The notes below the pieces were generated by a model, which was given only the letters and a program-made list of their open reading frames with translations, searched no databases and was not told the origin of the DNA. Positions 1 through 8,258 of a DNA stretch of 64,000 bases are shown one piece after another. Numbering within the stretch: the first letter of the stretch is position 1; every line of letters begins with the position of its first letter. A program made the position numbers and the translations under genes. The DNA is from Rhodohalobacter mucosus. GTDB taxonomy: Bacteria; Bacteroidota; Rhodothermia; Balneolales; Balneolaceae. The stretch covers positions 434,001-498,000 of the forward strand of contig NZ_QGGB01000002.1 of NCBI RefSeq assembly GCF_003150675.1. The letters are read 5' to 3'.

Positions 1-2012
1 GGCAGCCCGCCGGTCTCGCCATAGGCAACTCTCAGCTTGAACTGGTTAAACGCTTCCGCGGTCCAGAAATCGAAGTTGGTCAGGTTAGCCGCAAGCGATG
101 CCTTGGGATAAAAATAGTACTCGCTTTCGTTCAGGTTGAGTGTCGATTTGTCCCATCGCCCGCCAAATGTGGCAATCAGCTTGTCGGAGAAGTTGATCTC
201 TTCCTGTGCAAACAGTCCGAAATCCGTAATCTCCGTAAAGTTCTGGCTGGCAGATACCTGCGCCGCGTTACCCACATTGGTCTGTCCCGGCAGCAGGCCC
301 TGTCCGCGGATCCTGTCCAGGTTGATGGATTGATCGAACCGGGTGGCACCGACCTGAGTTGAAAAGTCGAACCGCCCGAAATCCGTTTCGAGACCGGTAT
401 TGACCAGAAGTACAGCCTGAAGGTTTGTATTGAGTACTTCCTGCGTGGTATGAATTACATCACCGGGGAAGTTGGCAGCCGTTCGCTGAAACTGCATAAA
501 TTCCGGAAAGTAAATGATGGAGTTCGCATTGGTATAATCAAAACCGCCGTTGGCCGTGAAGCTGACCAGCGTGGAACCCTGCTGATACAGATCGGCAGTA
601 AGATTCACCGACTGCAAATAGCGGTTCACCTTCTGATCATTGGTAGCGACTTCAATCAACCGCAATGGATTTTCTCCGAAGTAAGGAGAGTCATTATAGC
701 TGCCGTCTTCATTTTGCCTGATTATATCGAAAGCATAATTGGGATGAAACGCCAGTGAATATCCGATCGAACCGCCGGTATTATTCTGATTACCGGTAAA
801 GCCGCGCTCACTGTCGGTTCGAATAAAATTGGACGTGCTGCTGACCCGTATACTTTCAGTAATATTATGATCAATATTGGCACGGATGGAGTTTCTGTCA
901 AAACCGGTGTTCTCAATAATTCCATCTTCGACATTGAAAGCACCTGATACAAAGAACCGGGTTTTTTCATTACCACCCGAAACATCAATCTGAGTATTGT
1001 TGATCAGTCCGTTGTTGCCATATATGTAATCTTCAAGATCAACCACATTCCCGGCCGCCTGTGCGTCACTGAGACGCTGTTTTTCAAGAGCTGCACGGGT
1101 TGGATTGGCTGCATAGTAGATGTCGATGCGCTCATCCGTCCATTCAGTGCGGCCCAGCAGATTTAATGCAGAGTTGAAACCCACATCCTGCTGAAAGCTG
1201 ACGCTGGTGCGTCCGGCACGGCCCTGTTTGGTGCGGATAATCACTACACCCGCATTGGCGCGCTGACCATAAATAGCCGCTGCTGATGGCCCCTTCAGCA
1301 CTTCAATACTTTCAATATCATCCGGATTGATGTCTGCAAGGCGGTTGGCGGTATCATCCTGTGTATTCCCGCCCGCACCGCTTACACTCGACCGGCCCGT
1401 TGTAAGGAATTCGTTGTTTACATACACACCGTCGATAATGTACAGCGGCTGTGATCCTCCGGCACCCAGGGTGGCCACACCCCTCAGCTGAACATTAAAA
1501 CCGCCGCCCGGTGCCCCGCTGTATGAGTTGATCTCCACGCCGGGAATCTTACCCCGAAGTGCATTATCAATCGTTTGCGGGTCGTTGTTTTGTGCAATCT
1601 GCTCAGCCGTTATGGAGGAGACGGAATTGGCCAGGTTCGATCGCTTTACCGTACTTGCAAGTCCAGTTACCACGAGCTCCTCCAGGTTGGCAACATCCTG
1701 ACTCATCTCCACATCCAGCGTTACAGTCTCTCCGTCGGAACCGGACACGTCAAGGTTTCGGGTTACGTAGCCTACAAAGGAGAAACGGAGTGTAGCAGTA
1801 CCTGCCGGAAGTTCCACGGAGTATTCTCCGTCAACATTGGTAGTTGTTCCTGCGTTGGTTGCCGGATCAAATATCGATACCCCAACAAGGGACTCTCCGG
1901 TCGCGGCGTCTGTTACCGTACCGGATACGGTAAACTGTGCTGCAGCAATCTGAGCGCTGAATATCAGCACCGCAAAGGCAGACAGTAATTTTAAATAATA
2001 GCGTTTTTTCAT
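1..2012 (-). CDS. SusC/RagA-family TonB-linked outer-membrane receptor, 3' end cut by window edge
   Basis: Reading the minus strand from an ATG at 2010-2012 gives an uninterrupted frame to base 1 (about 670 residues; the family is usually near 1,000). It opens with a signal peptide (MKKRYYLKLLSAFAVLIFSA), then a carboxypeptidase-like beta-sandwich domain (GTVTDAATGESLVGVSI), then the plug with the SusC hallmark LRG.ATL...PLYIIDGVYV and the stretch IESIEVLKGPSAAAIYG. Beta-barrel strands follow. Such proteins pair with a SusD lipoprotein to import oligomers across the outer membrane; a SusD partner would lie to the left of this window. Substrate cannot be read from the sequence. The missing C-terminal barrel is due to the window edge, not to a mutation. 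Confidence 0.93.
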   Translation of the reverse strand, partial: MKKRYYLKLLSAFAVLIFSAQIAAAQFTVSGTVTDAATGESLVGVSIFDPATNAGTTTNVDGEYSVELPAGTATLRFSFVGYVTRNLDVSGSDGETVTLDVEMSQDVANLEELVVTGLASTVKRSNLANSVSSITAEQIAQNNDPQTIDNALRGKIPGVEINSYSGAPGGGFNVQLRGVATLGAGGSQPLYIIDGVYVNNEFLTTGRSSVSGAGGNTQDDTANRLADINPDDIESIEVLKGPSAAAIYGQRANAGVVIIRTKQGRAGRTSVSFQQDVGFNSALNLLGRTEWTDERIDIYYAANPTRAALEKQRLSDAQAAGNVVDLEDYIYGNNGLINNTQIDVSGGNEKTRFFVSGAFNVEDGIIENTGFDRNSIRANIDHNITESIRVSSTSNFIRTDSERGFTGNQNNTGGSIGYSLAFHPNYAFDIIRQNEDGSYNDSPYFGENPLRLIEVATNDQKVNRYLQSVNLTADLYQQGSTLVSFTANGGFDYTNANSIIYFPEFMQFQRTAANFPGDVIHTTQEVLNTNLQAVLLVNTGLETDFGRFDFSTQVGATRFDQSINLDRIRGQGLLPGQTNVGNAAQVSASQNFTEITDFGLFAQEEINFSDKLIATFGGRWDKSTLNLNESEYYFYPKASLAANLTNFDFWTAEAFNQFKLRVAYGETGGL

Positions 2013-2252
2013 AGCGTAGTAGTTAGGATTGTGATTAGGTGTGAACTGAAGGTTATCTCAATATGCCATGCAGGCATTGAGACTCTTTTCATAAATGATC
2101 CTGTGAAAGCGTGCTATCATGTGTTCTGATAAGCGGATCATATACGGAGACGTTTTGCATGTTACTGTTCCCGGATAGGATTGATCGGGAATACAATATA
2201 CCGGCGATATTAAAATCTCCTCAGAGTACCGGATTTACATTCAATACAGGAG

Positions 2253-2298
2253 GGTGCATCAAAGCACCTATCCCGGGTAGCGAGCTTTGAAAACCCGG
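2253..2298 (-). other. Two stacked hairpins in the leader of the SusC-like gene
   Basis: The 451-base gap from 2013 to 2463 has no gene. Within it, on the minus strand upstream of the SusC-like start, are a 6-bp stem CCGGGT/ACCCGG (2293-2298 with 2273-2278) followed by a 5-bp stem GGTGC/GCACC (2264-2268 with 2253-2257). Neither is followed by a T-run, so they are not simple terminators. They may be part of a structured 5' leader. I recognise no known riboswitch here. Confidence 0.25.
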
Positions 2299-2463
2299 CT
2301 GCGTGAACCGGATCTTCAATATCAATCAAATAGGACATATTAAGTTATGCCTATTAACTAACAAAATTATTCACACCCAAACAACAGGATAGAACTGTGT
2401 TTTAGAACTTTAGGTGCATAATCTGATAAAATAGAGACAAAAATCTCCATTTTTACAATCTGA

Positions 2464-4872
2464 TCATTCATTTCGTAATGTGTTCGCGGGGTTCATAAGT
2501 GCCGATTTTACGGCTTGCCAGCCTACGGTTAGCAGTGAAAGCATAATTGCTAATGAACCCGCCACCAGAAAAATACCCGGACCAATTTCAATTCTGTATG
2601 CAAAATCAGTCAACCAGATATTCATAACGTATAATGTTATTGGTATGGCAAGTATTAATCCGAAAATGACCGGTTTGAGAAAATCTGCTGTAAGAAGCTT
2701 CACAATATTTGCCACTGATGCCCCCAGTATTTTCCGTATGCCAATTTCTTTTGATCGGCGTTCAGCTGAAAAAGCTGCCAGTCCAAATAATCCCAGACAA
2801 GCAATGATGATCGCGAGTGAAGTAAATATTTTGAATATACCCGCCAACCTGTCTTCAGCTCTATATAGTGTGTCAAATTGATCATCTACAAATGTATATG
2901 TAAATGGTGTGCCGGGACCCATAATGGACCATACTTCCTCTATAAATGACATGTTTTCTCTTAGATTCTCAGTATTCAACCTTACCAGCACATAATTTAC
3001 CGAATAGTTACCCGGATATATTAACAGCGGGGCAAGACGTTCCTTTAATGAACCGTAATGAAAGTCCTGCACTACGCCGGCAACCCGAAATTCGGGACTG
3101 AAGCCTTCAAATGTTTTACCTAACGGTTCATCCCAACCCCACTCCTTTACGGCCGCTTCGTTCACCAATACTGGTATATAGCCCTCCGAAATGGAGTCCT
3201 CTGCCATACCCGCTCCAGAATCAAACAAATCAAACCCGCTGACCACAGGTACTTCAAGTGTATTCAGAAAGTCTTCTCCCACTGAAATAACATTTACATT
3301 TATTGACTCTTCAAAGCCTTCCGGTTTCAGTGAAAGGTCGTGTTCGGAGGTTGCCGGTAATGATGGATTCAGATATGTAGCCGATTCTATACCGGCTTTA
3401 TTCAGCAATGCATCTTTAAAAGCGGAATAATTCTGCCTGAATTCGACACCCGGACCCGTTGATATGGATACTAAAACATCATCACTGATACCAAGTCTTT
3501 TGTCCCTTAAGTAATCCATTTGACTCATCACGGTGAATGTACTTGCAAGCAGAATGATTGATACCGAGAACTGAAATACAATCAGCGTATTTCTCAGCAT
3601 GGATTTGCTTTTTCCGGAGTCTGCCTCCTTAAAAATCTGTTCGGGCTTTAACCTTGAAGAAACCAATGCCGGATAAAATCCTGCAAGTATCCCGACAAGT
3701 AAAACAATCAAAACCACCATACCTGTGAATTGAATGCTGAACGGATCAAATGTGAGTGGTTTGTTGATCAAACTGTTAAACAATGGAAGCAAAGTTTCAA
3801 TCCACAGGAAAGAAAGGATAATCGCCAGGAGTATATAGACCGCCGATTCGCTCAAAAATTGCTTTATCAGGACGAACTTGTCTGCACCCAATGTTTTTCT
3901 AACCCCTACCTCCTTAGCTCTATCAAAGCTTTTAGCTGTAGCAAGATTTATATAATTGATACTTGCCACCAGCAGGATGATGAATGCAATACTCCCGAAT
4001 ATGTACAAGTATCTGACGTCGCTGTTGGGTTCTATTTCACGTTCAAAGTCGGAATAAAGATGAATGTCAGTAGCCGGTTGAAAATTGTAGCTAAGTATGG
4101 GTCCGGCTCTTTCACCCTGATGCCGTACAACAAAGGCGTTCATTTTATCGCTTAGTTCCTCCGGATTCACACCCTGCTGAAGCAAAACATAGGTATAGCT
4201 TCCAACGTGTCGCCAGCTTTCAAAATTTGTATCCGAATCTGGAGTTTTCGCCCTTAATGTTTCGAATGATGTAAGAAAGTTTACGGATAGATGAGAATTG
4301 TGAGGAGTATTTTCCATTACACCCGTTACTTCATAATCATCAGCACCCCAGGATCCGCGAATAACCAGATTTTCACCCATCGGATCCTCCTCACCAAAGT
4401 ATTTTTTAGCCATCTCTTCTGTAATGACAACCGTAAACGGCCTGTTTAATGCAGTTTCCTTATTCCCATTTAGAAAATTGAAACTGAAAACTTCAAATAT
4501 GGTGGGATCTGAAAAGAAAAACTTTTGCTCATAAAATTTTGCGTTTCCCTTGGCGACCATAACCTCCGGAAACCGTTTACTCAGCCTGACGCTTGCTTCC
4601 ACCTCGGGAAGTTCCTGAACCATGGTGGGTCCGAGAAGATTGGATGTAGCAAGCGTTTGCATGCTGCGATCCTCTGATTGAAACTCTCTGTAAACCCTAA
4701 ATATTCGATCTGAATGATCATGGTATCGATCGTAGCTCAGCTCATCCTGCACATACAGTAGAATCAGTATACAGCTCGCTATCCCAACAGAGAGTCCAAG
4801 GATATTTATAACCGAATAAGCACGATTCCTTAACAGATTTCTGAATGCAAGTTTGAGATGGTTTTTCAGCAT
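2464..4872 (-). CDS. FtsX/MacB-type ABC transporter permease, duplicated-core form
   Basis: This 802-residue protein starts MLKNHLKLAFRNLLRNRAYS, the usual opening of the long Bacteroidota FtsX permeases. It has one membrane segment near residues 20-40, a large periplasmic MacB_PCD-like domain, three membrane segments around residues 285-405, a second start-like segment (SMLRNTLIVFQFSVSIILLA), a second periplasmic domain and three closing membrane segments. The family exports macrolides, peptides or lipids, or transmits force to periplasmic partners; the substrate here is unknown. Its ATPase is probably the gene at 5429-6118 and its adaptor the gene at 6713-7963. It has its own sigma-54-like promoter and upstream site in the gap behind it, matching those of the adaptor. 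Confidence 0.93.
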   Translation of the reverse strand: MLKNHLKLAFRNLLRNRAYSVINILGLSVGIASCILILLYVQDELSYDRYHDHSDRIFRVYREFQSEDRSMQTLATSNLLGPTMVQELPEVEASVRLSKRFPEVMVAKGNAKFYEQKFFFSDPTIFEVFSFNFLNGNKETALNRPFTVVITEEMAKKYFGEEDPMGENLVIRGSWGADDYEVTGVMENTPHNSHLSVNFLTSFETLRAKTPDSDTNFESWRHVGSYTYVLLQQGVNPEELSDKMNAFVVRHQGERAGPILSYNFQPATDIHLYSDFEREIEPNSDVRYLYIFGSIAFIILLVASINYINLATAKSFDRAKEVGVRKTLGADKFVLIKQFLSESAVYILLAIILSFLWIETLLPLFNSLINKPLTFDPFSIQFTGMVVLIVLLVGILAGFYPALVSSRLKPEQIFKEADSGKSKSMLRNTLIVFQFSVSIILLASTFTVMSQMDYLRDKRLGISDDVLVSISTGPGVEFRQNYSAFKDALLNKAGIESATYLNPSLPATSEHDLSLKPEGFEESINVNVISVGEDFLNTLEVPVVSGFDLFDSGAGMAEDSISEGYIPVLVNEAAVKEWGWDEPLGKTFEGFSPEFRVAGVVQDFHYGSLKERLAPLLIYPGNYSVNYVLVRLNTENLRENMSFIEEVWSIMGPGTPFTYTFVDDQFDTLYRAEDRLAGIFKIFTSLAIIIACLGLFGLAAFSAERRSKEIGIRKILGASVANIVKLLTADFLKPVIFGLILAIPITLYVMNIWLTDFAYRIEIGPGIFLVAGSLAIMLSLLTVGWQAVKSALMNPANTLRNE

Positions 4873-4997
4873 AACTTTGATCTTCGTATAAATGGCCCTT
4901 ATTGAGCATCATTCTATGATGATTTACATGTTGACTGTTTCAGTTCCTTAACAATGAACCCTTAAGCATTAAACAGTTAACACTTTGATTCTATAAG

Positions 4998-5018
4998 GTC
5001 AATAAGCATGCCAAAGTC
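4998..5018 (-). promoter_or_regulatory. Sigma-54-like promoter for the FtsX permease
   Basis: Minus strand, 5018 to 4998: the core TTTGGCATGCTTATTGAC resembles the -24/-12 sigma-54 consensus TGGCACG-N4-TTGCA. The TGG and TTG are correctly spaced; the -12 GC is GA here. It is identical at 18 of 21 bases to 8060-8040 in front of the adaptor gene. Predicted start of transcription is about 4987, which leaves a leader of about 115 bases before the permease ATG. Confidence 0.6.
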
Positions 5019-5064
5019 GGGATGTATGTTAAACTTCATTTAATCAATGTTTTATTTCCTAACA

Positions 5065-5107
5065 GATGTGCGGTATGATACATCCCATGTTCGATAGCGG
5101 ACACATT
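5065..5107. promoter_or_regulatory. Candidate enhancer (upstream activating) site, copy 2
   Basis: This holds three half-sites: GATGTGCG direct (5065-5072), CATGTTCG direct (5086-5093) and CGGACACATT inverted (5098-5107). The same order of half-sites occurs at 8105-8145. The near edge is 52 bases from the TGG of the promoter at 4998-5018; the other copy is 50 bases from its promoter. It is a candidate binding site for the NtrC-type regulator at 8259. The remainder of the 4873-5428 gap holds only short word repeats (around 5317-5345, GCTGATTGCTGA type). Confidence 0.5.
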
Positions 5108-5428
5108 TTATATTCAGCTGCCCAACTATAGCTCTTGAATGTATTGAGCAAGAAGATTCTGAATATCAGTGTTTGAACCTGCATGAAGGCTCAAAAATGT
5201 AGTAAAGCAGAAAATAAAAGTGTTTAATAGTAAACAACACTATCAAGCAGATTTAAAATTGAATCCTTAAAGGATTACAGTCATTCAACCCGAACTTTTA
5301 TCCCATTGAAACTGAAAGCTGATTGCTGATTGCTGAAAGCTCTTCTCTAATTAATCTTCAGCTCTAAAACTCCCATTTATTAAATTTACAACTGAAAACA
5401 AACCACTATCCACGATCCGGCCTAAAGC

Positions 5429-6118
5429 CTATACATGAAACCCTTCCTGCATGTTCTCCGTGACAACCTGTCCATCGAACAGATGGATGACGCGCCGTGC
5501 ATAATCGGCGTCGTGGGGTGAGTGGGTTACCATCACGATGGTGGTTCCCTTGTCGTTAAGTTCGGCCAGCAGCTTCATCACCTCATCACCGTGGTCGGAG
5601 TCGAGGTTTCCGGTCGGCTCATCGGCGAGAATCAGTTTGGCGTCGGCAACGGTGGCACGGGCTATAGCAACGCGCTGCTGCTGTCCGCCGGATAACTGCT
5701 GGGGAAAGTGGTTGCGCCGGTGCATCATACCCATTCGGTCGAGAGCGGCCTCCACCTTCTCTTTTCTGGTTTTGGTATCCTCGCCCAGATAAAGCAGCGG
5801 CAGCTCCACATTTTCAAATACGGTAAGTTCGTCAATCAGATTAAAGCTCTGAAAGATAAAGCCGATATTCCCTTTACGCAGCTGTGCCCGTTCCCTTTCA
5901 CTATGATTAGAGATTTCGTGGCCAAGGAAGTGATACTCACCGGAACTTGGATTATCCAACAGACCCATAATATTCAGGAGCGTTGACTTCCCGCACCCGG
6001 ATGGACCCATGATAGCACAAAACTCCCCTTCCTTAATTTCAAGGTTCACATTACTCAGCGCAGTCGTCTCCACCTCTTCGGTGGTGTATATCTTTTTAAG
6101 ATTTTTTGTTTGGATCAT
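5429..6118 (-). CDS. ABC transporter ATP-binding protein, MacB/LolD type
   Basis: This 229-residue ATPase has Walker A GPSGCGKST near residues 39-47, a Q-loop (FIFQSFNLI), the signature LSGGQQQR near 142-149, Walker B LILADEPTG and the switch histidine in MVTHSPHDA. It is the usual size and architecture of the LolD/MacB ATPases that work with FtsX-type permeases. It lies between the adaptor (6713-7963) and the permease (2464-4872) on the same strand, so it probably energises that pump. It has no recognisable sigma-54 site directly in front. It may be read from the adaptor promoter through the antisense four-helix gene, or from an unrecognised promoter. Confidence 0.95.
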   Translation of the reverse strand: MIQTKNLKKIYTTEEVETTALSNVNLEIKEGEFCAIMGPSGCGKSTLLNIMGLLDNPSSGEYHFLGHEISNHSERERAQLRKGNIGFIFQSFNLIDELTVFENVELPLLYLGEDTKTRKEKVEAALDRMGMMHRRNHFPQQLSGGQQQRVAIARATVADAKLILADEPTGNLDSDHGDEVMKLLAELNDKGTTIVMVTHSPHDADYARRVIHLFDGQVVTENMQEGFHV

Positions 6119-6195
6119 AGTGGTGGGGTTGGATTTATCTTTTAAAAAAGTATTGTAAGGAAATCGACCTTATGGGTTCTTAATAATACGAGTTT

Positions 6196-6232
6196 GTGTC
6201 GGTTGTTAGTGGTCAGTTGTTCATTGTTCTTC
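6196..6232. repeat. Left flank of the four-helix insertion, GTTGTCAGT-type words
   Basis: GTCGGTTGTTAGTGGTCAGT and following bases repeat, in opposite orientation, the words found on the right flank at about 6633-6705 (for example AACTGACAGC, CAGCTGACAACTGACA). Such degenerate word repeats around four-helix genes suggest the edges of an inserted unit. Confidence 0.45.
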
Positions 6233-6257
6233 ATAACGAAACTCAAAATTAACTTAT

Positions 6258-6632
6258 ATGAGTAAATCAAATTTTGAAAAACTGGAAGTGTATCAGTTGT
6301 CGGAAAAATTATCGGATTTAATATGGTCAATAATTGTCAGGTGGAATTACTTTGAAAAAGAAACCATAGGCAAACAGTTGGTTAATGCAACCGACAGTAT
6401 AGGAGCCAATATCGCCGAAGGATCCGGACGCGGTACATTCAAAGACAATAAACGCTTTGTTAAAATAGCACGCGGATCCCTTTATGAAACCAAATACTGG
6501 ATTAAAAGAGCCTATAAAAGAAATCTTATTGCAACTAATCATATCGGTGAATTAGATCCAATCATTAAAGAACTTAGCCCAAGATTAAACGCCTATCTCA
6601 ATTCCATCGGCAAAAAACAATCCAAAAATTAA
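6258..6632 (+). CDS. Four-helix bundle protein (23S rRNA intervening-sequence-protein family)
   Basis: This 124-residue protein has the hallmarks of the family known from intervening sequences in 23S rRNA genes and as free-standing genes in Bacteroidota: FEKLEVYQLSEKLSDLI at the N-terminus, then QLVNATDSIGANIAEGSGRG and ARGSLYETKYWIKRA. All-helical, no signal peptide, basic. Its cellular role is unsettled. It stands on the opposite strand in a 594-base gap that separates the adaptor from the ABC ATPase of one export system. It is flanked on both sides by inverted word repeats, which suggests that it was inserted into an older operon. Confidence 0.85.
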   Translation: MSKSNFEKLEVYQLSEKLSDLIWSIIVRWNYFEKETIGKQLVNATDSIGANIAEGSGRGTFKDNKRFVKIARGSLYETKYWIKRAYKRNLIATNHIGELDPIIKELSPRLNAYLNSIGKKQSKN

Positions 6633-6705
6633 GTTCATTACAACACACAACTAACTACTGACGACTGACATTATCAGCTGACAACTGACAGCTTCTAGCC
6701 CTCAG
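6633..6705. repeat. Right flank of the four-helix insertion, ACTGACAAC-type words
   Basis: AACTAACTACTGACGACTGA followed by TATCAGCTGACAACTGACAG repeats the 8-10 base words of the left flank in inverse orientation. It ends within about 10 bases of the adaptor stop codon. Confidence 0.45.
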
Positions 6706-6712
6706 CAACGCG

Positions 6713-7963
6713 CTACTCCAGAACAAGAACCTCATTCTCCCCAAACGTACTATAGCTTGAGGTGATGACCTGTTCTCCGGGTTCGAGGCCGGACTGTACT
6801 TCAAAATAGTCGGGATTCTGGCGGCCCAGGCGTATTTCACGGCGGTAAGCGCGGCCTTCCGCTTCATCCAGCACAAAGATCCAGTTGCCGCCTGTGGTCT
6901 GGTAAAAGCCTCCCCGGGGTATCTGTACCGCTGTTGCCGACTCTCCCAGCTCCAGGCGTATCCGCAGCGTCTGTCCGCGTCGCAGGTTGCCGGGCGACTC
7001 ATTTACAAATTCCATATCCACTTCAAATTGTCCGTTCAAAATCACAGGATATATTTTGGTGATTACAAGTTCGTGGGTTTCACCATCGAACGTAAATGTG
7101 CCTTCCAGGCCGGGGATGATGCGCGACAAATGAAATTCATCGATCGAAACCCGAACCTTGTAATCATCCAGGATATCGACCTGCCCGATCCGTTCTCCGC
7201 GATTAATCGACTGCCCCTGATTTAATTCCACCGTGCTCAGCTGTCCGCCAATCGGAGCGGTAACTACCAGGTTTTCCAGAATCTGCTGTACGGCATTCAA
7301 ATTCTGGTACATCCGCTCCTCCGACTCATTAAGCTGCCGCTCCTGCGTAATGGCCTGCACGGAGTCTTTTTGAAACGACTCGCTGGTCAGATCGTAGCGC
7401 CTTTTCTGGTATTCGTAATTTTCACGGGTCGTCTCAAACTCCTCCTCCGAGATGAGGCTGTCTTTCATCAGCGTTTGCTGCCGTTCAAAGCGCTGCTTCA
7501 GTATTTCCATCTGTGATTTTGCATTGGCGAGCTGTTCCTGCAGCCTGAGGGTATTCTGCTCCAGGTTCAGACGCGAATTCCGCACGTTGTTAATCTGGTC
7601 GTACAAGCCCGAGGTTTGCTGCATTACCTGAAGCTGAAGGCCTGAATTGGCCAGCGTCAGTATGGTATCGCCCTCCTGAACGGTACTGCCCGATTCCCTG
7701 AAAACATTCTGAACCACTCCGCCCTCAATAGCGTCCAGATAAATAGTCTGTATGGGCTGAACCGTGCCGGTTACCTGTATATACTCCTGAAAAGACTCCT
7801 CCGAAACGGTCGCAACCGTGATCCTTTCGCGGTCTACATTCAGTGTGGATCTCACATCCATAAACCAGATAGCATAGATGCTGAATCCGGCAAACACCAG
7901 AATCGCAGCCAGTATGAGCAGCCGTTTTGGAGTCCATGTTTTCTTTTCAATTTTTCGATCCAT
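6713..7963 (-). CDS. HlyD/MacA-type periplasmic adaptor of an ABC efflux system
   Basis: I place the start at MDRKIEKKTW (7963), about 416 residues. An ATG in the same frame at 8056 lies upstream of, and overlaps, the sigma-54-like promoter at 8040-8060, so it cannot be the start of a message from that promoter; 7969 is a close alternative. The protein has an N-terminal membrane anchor (LLILAAILVFAGFSIYAIWF), a lipoyl-like half (VEEG..V..VF), a long coiled-coil hairpin from about residue 95 to 205, the second lipoyl half and a beta-barrel domain. It should bridge the inner-membrane pump to an outer-membrane channel. No TolC-like channel gene is present nearby. Confidence 0.93.
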   Translation of the reverse strand: MDRKIEKKTWTPKRLLILAAILVFAGFSIYAIWFMDVRSTLNVDRERITVATVSEESFQEYIQVTGTVQPIQTIYLDAIEGGVVQNVFRESGSTVQEGDTILTLANSGLQLQVMQQTSGLYDQINNVRNSRLNLEQNTLRLQEQLANAKSQMEILKQRFERQQTLMKDSLISEEEFETTRENYEYQKRRYDLTSESFQKDSVQAITQERQLNESEERMYQNLNAVQQILENLVVTAPIGGQLSTVELNQGQSINRGERIGQVDILDDYKVRVSIDEFHLSRIIPGLEGTFTFDGETHELVITKIYPVILNGQFEVDMEFVNESPGNLRRGQTLRIRLELGESATAVQIPRGGFYQTTGGNWIFVLDEAEGRAYRREIRLGRQNPDYFEVQSGLEPGEQVITSSYSTFGENEVLVLE

Positions 7964-8039
7964 TCCCATAATTCGTAATACTGATACTGAAAAAAATTCG
8001 GATACTGCACTGCAGCCTGCATATTCTATCGGGTATACT

Positions 8040-8060
8040 GACAACAAGCGTGCCAAAGTC
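8040..8060 (-). promoter_or_regulatory. Sigma-54-like promoter for the adaptor gene
   Basis: Minus strand, 8060 to 8040: TTTGGCACGCTTGTTGTC. The -24 element TGGCACG is a perfect match to the sigma-54 consensus and the TTG of the -12 element is at the right distance; the consensus GC is GT. The predicted transcript starts near 8029, about 65 bases before the ATG at 7963. The match to 4998-5018 (18 of 21) supports function. Confidence 0.65.
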
Positions 8061-8104
8061 TTAACCTACCTAAAAATGCCTGCAGGGAGTATATGATATC
8101 ATAA

Positions 8105-8145
8105 AATGTCCGAAATGTAACAGAATGTGTTCGATTTCGTACATT
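8105..8145. promoter_or_regulatory. Candidate enhancer site, copy 1
   Basis: AATGTCCGAAAT (8105-8116) and ATTTCGTACATT (8134-8145) form a 12-bp inverted repeat with one mismatch and a 17-base spacer. A third half-site, AATGTGTTCG, sits between them (8124-8133). The near edge is 50 bases behind the sigma-54-like promoter, in the range used by NtrC-type activators, and lies in the shared gap with the regulator gene. Confidence 0.55.
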
Positions 8146-8258
8146 GATTCCGTGCAATAAGCCGGCAAGAGGTCTGCCCGGAGTCTTTCACTTATACGGT
8201 TATTCACTGTTCCTCTTCAAAATCAAATTCATTTCCATTTTCATAAAAAATTCAAGCC

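Noticed and set aside
7964-8056. Upstream extension of the adaptor gene to an ATG at 8056
   Set aside because: It overlaps and lies upstream of the sigma-54-like promoter at 8040-8060 and adds sequence unlike adaptor N-termini. The anchor-preceding MDRK start is better.
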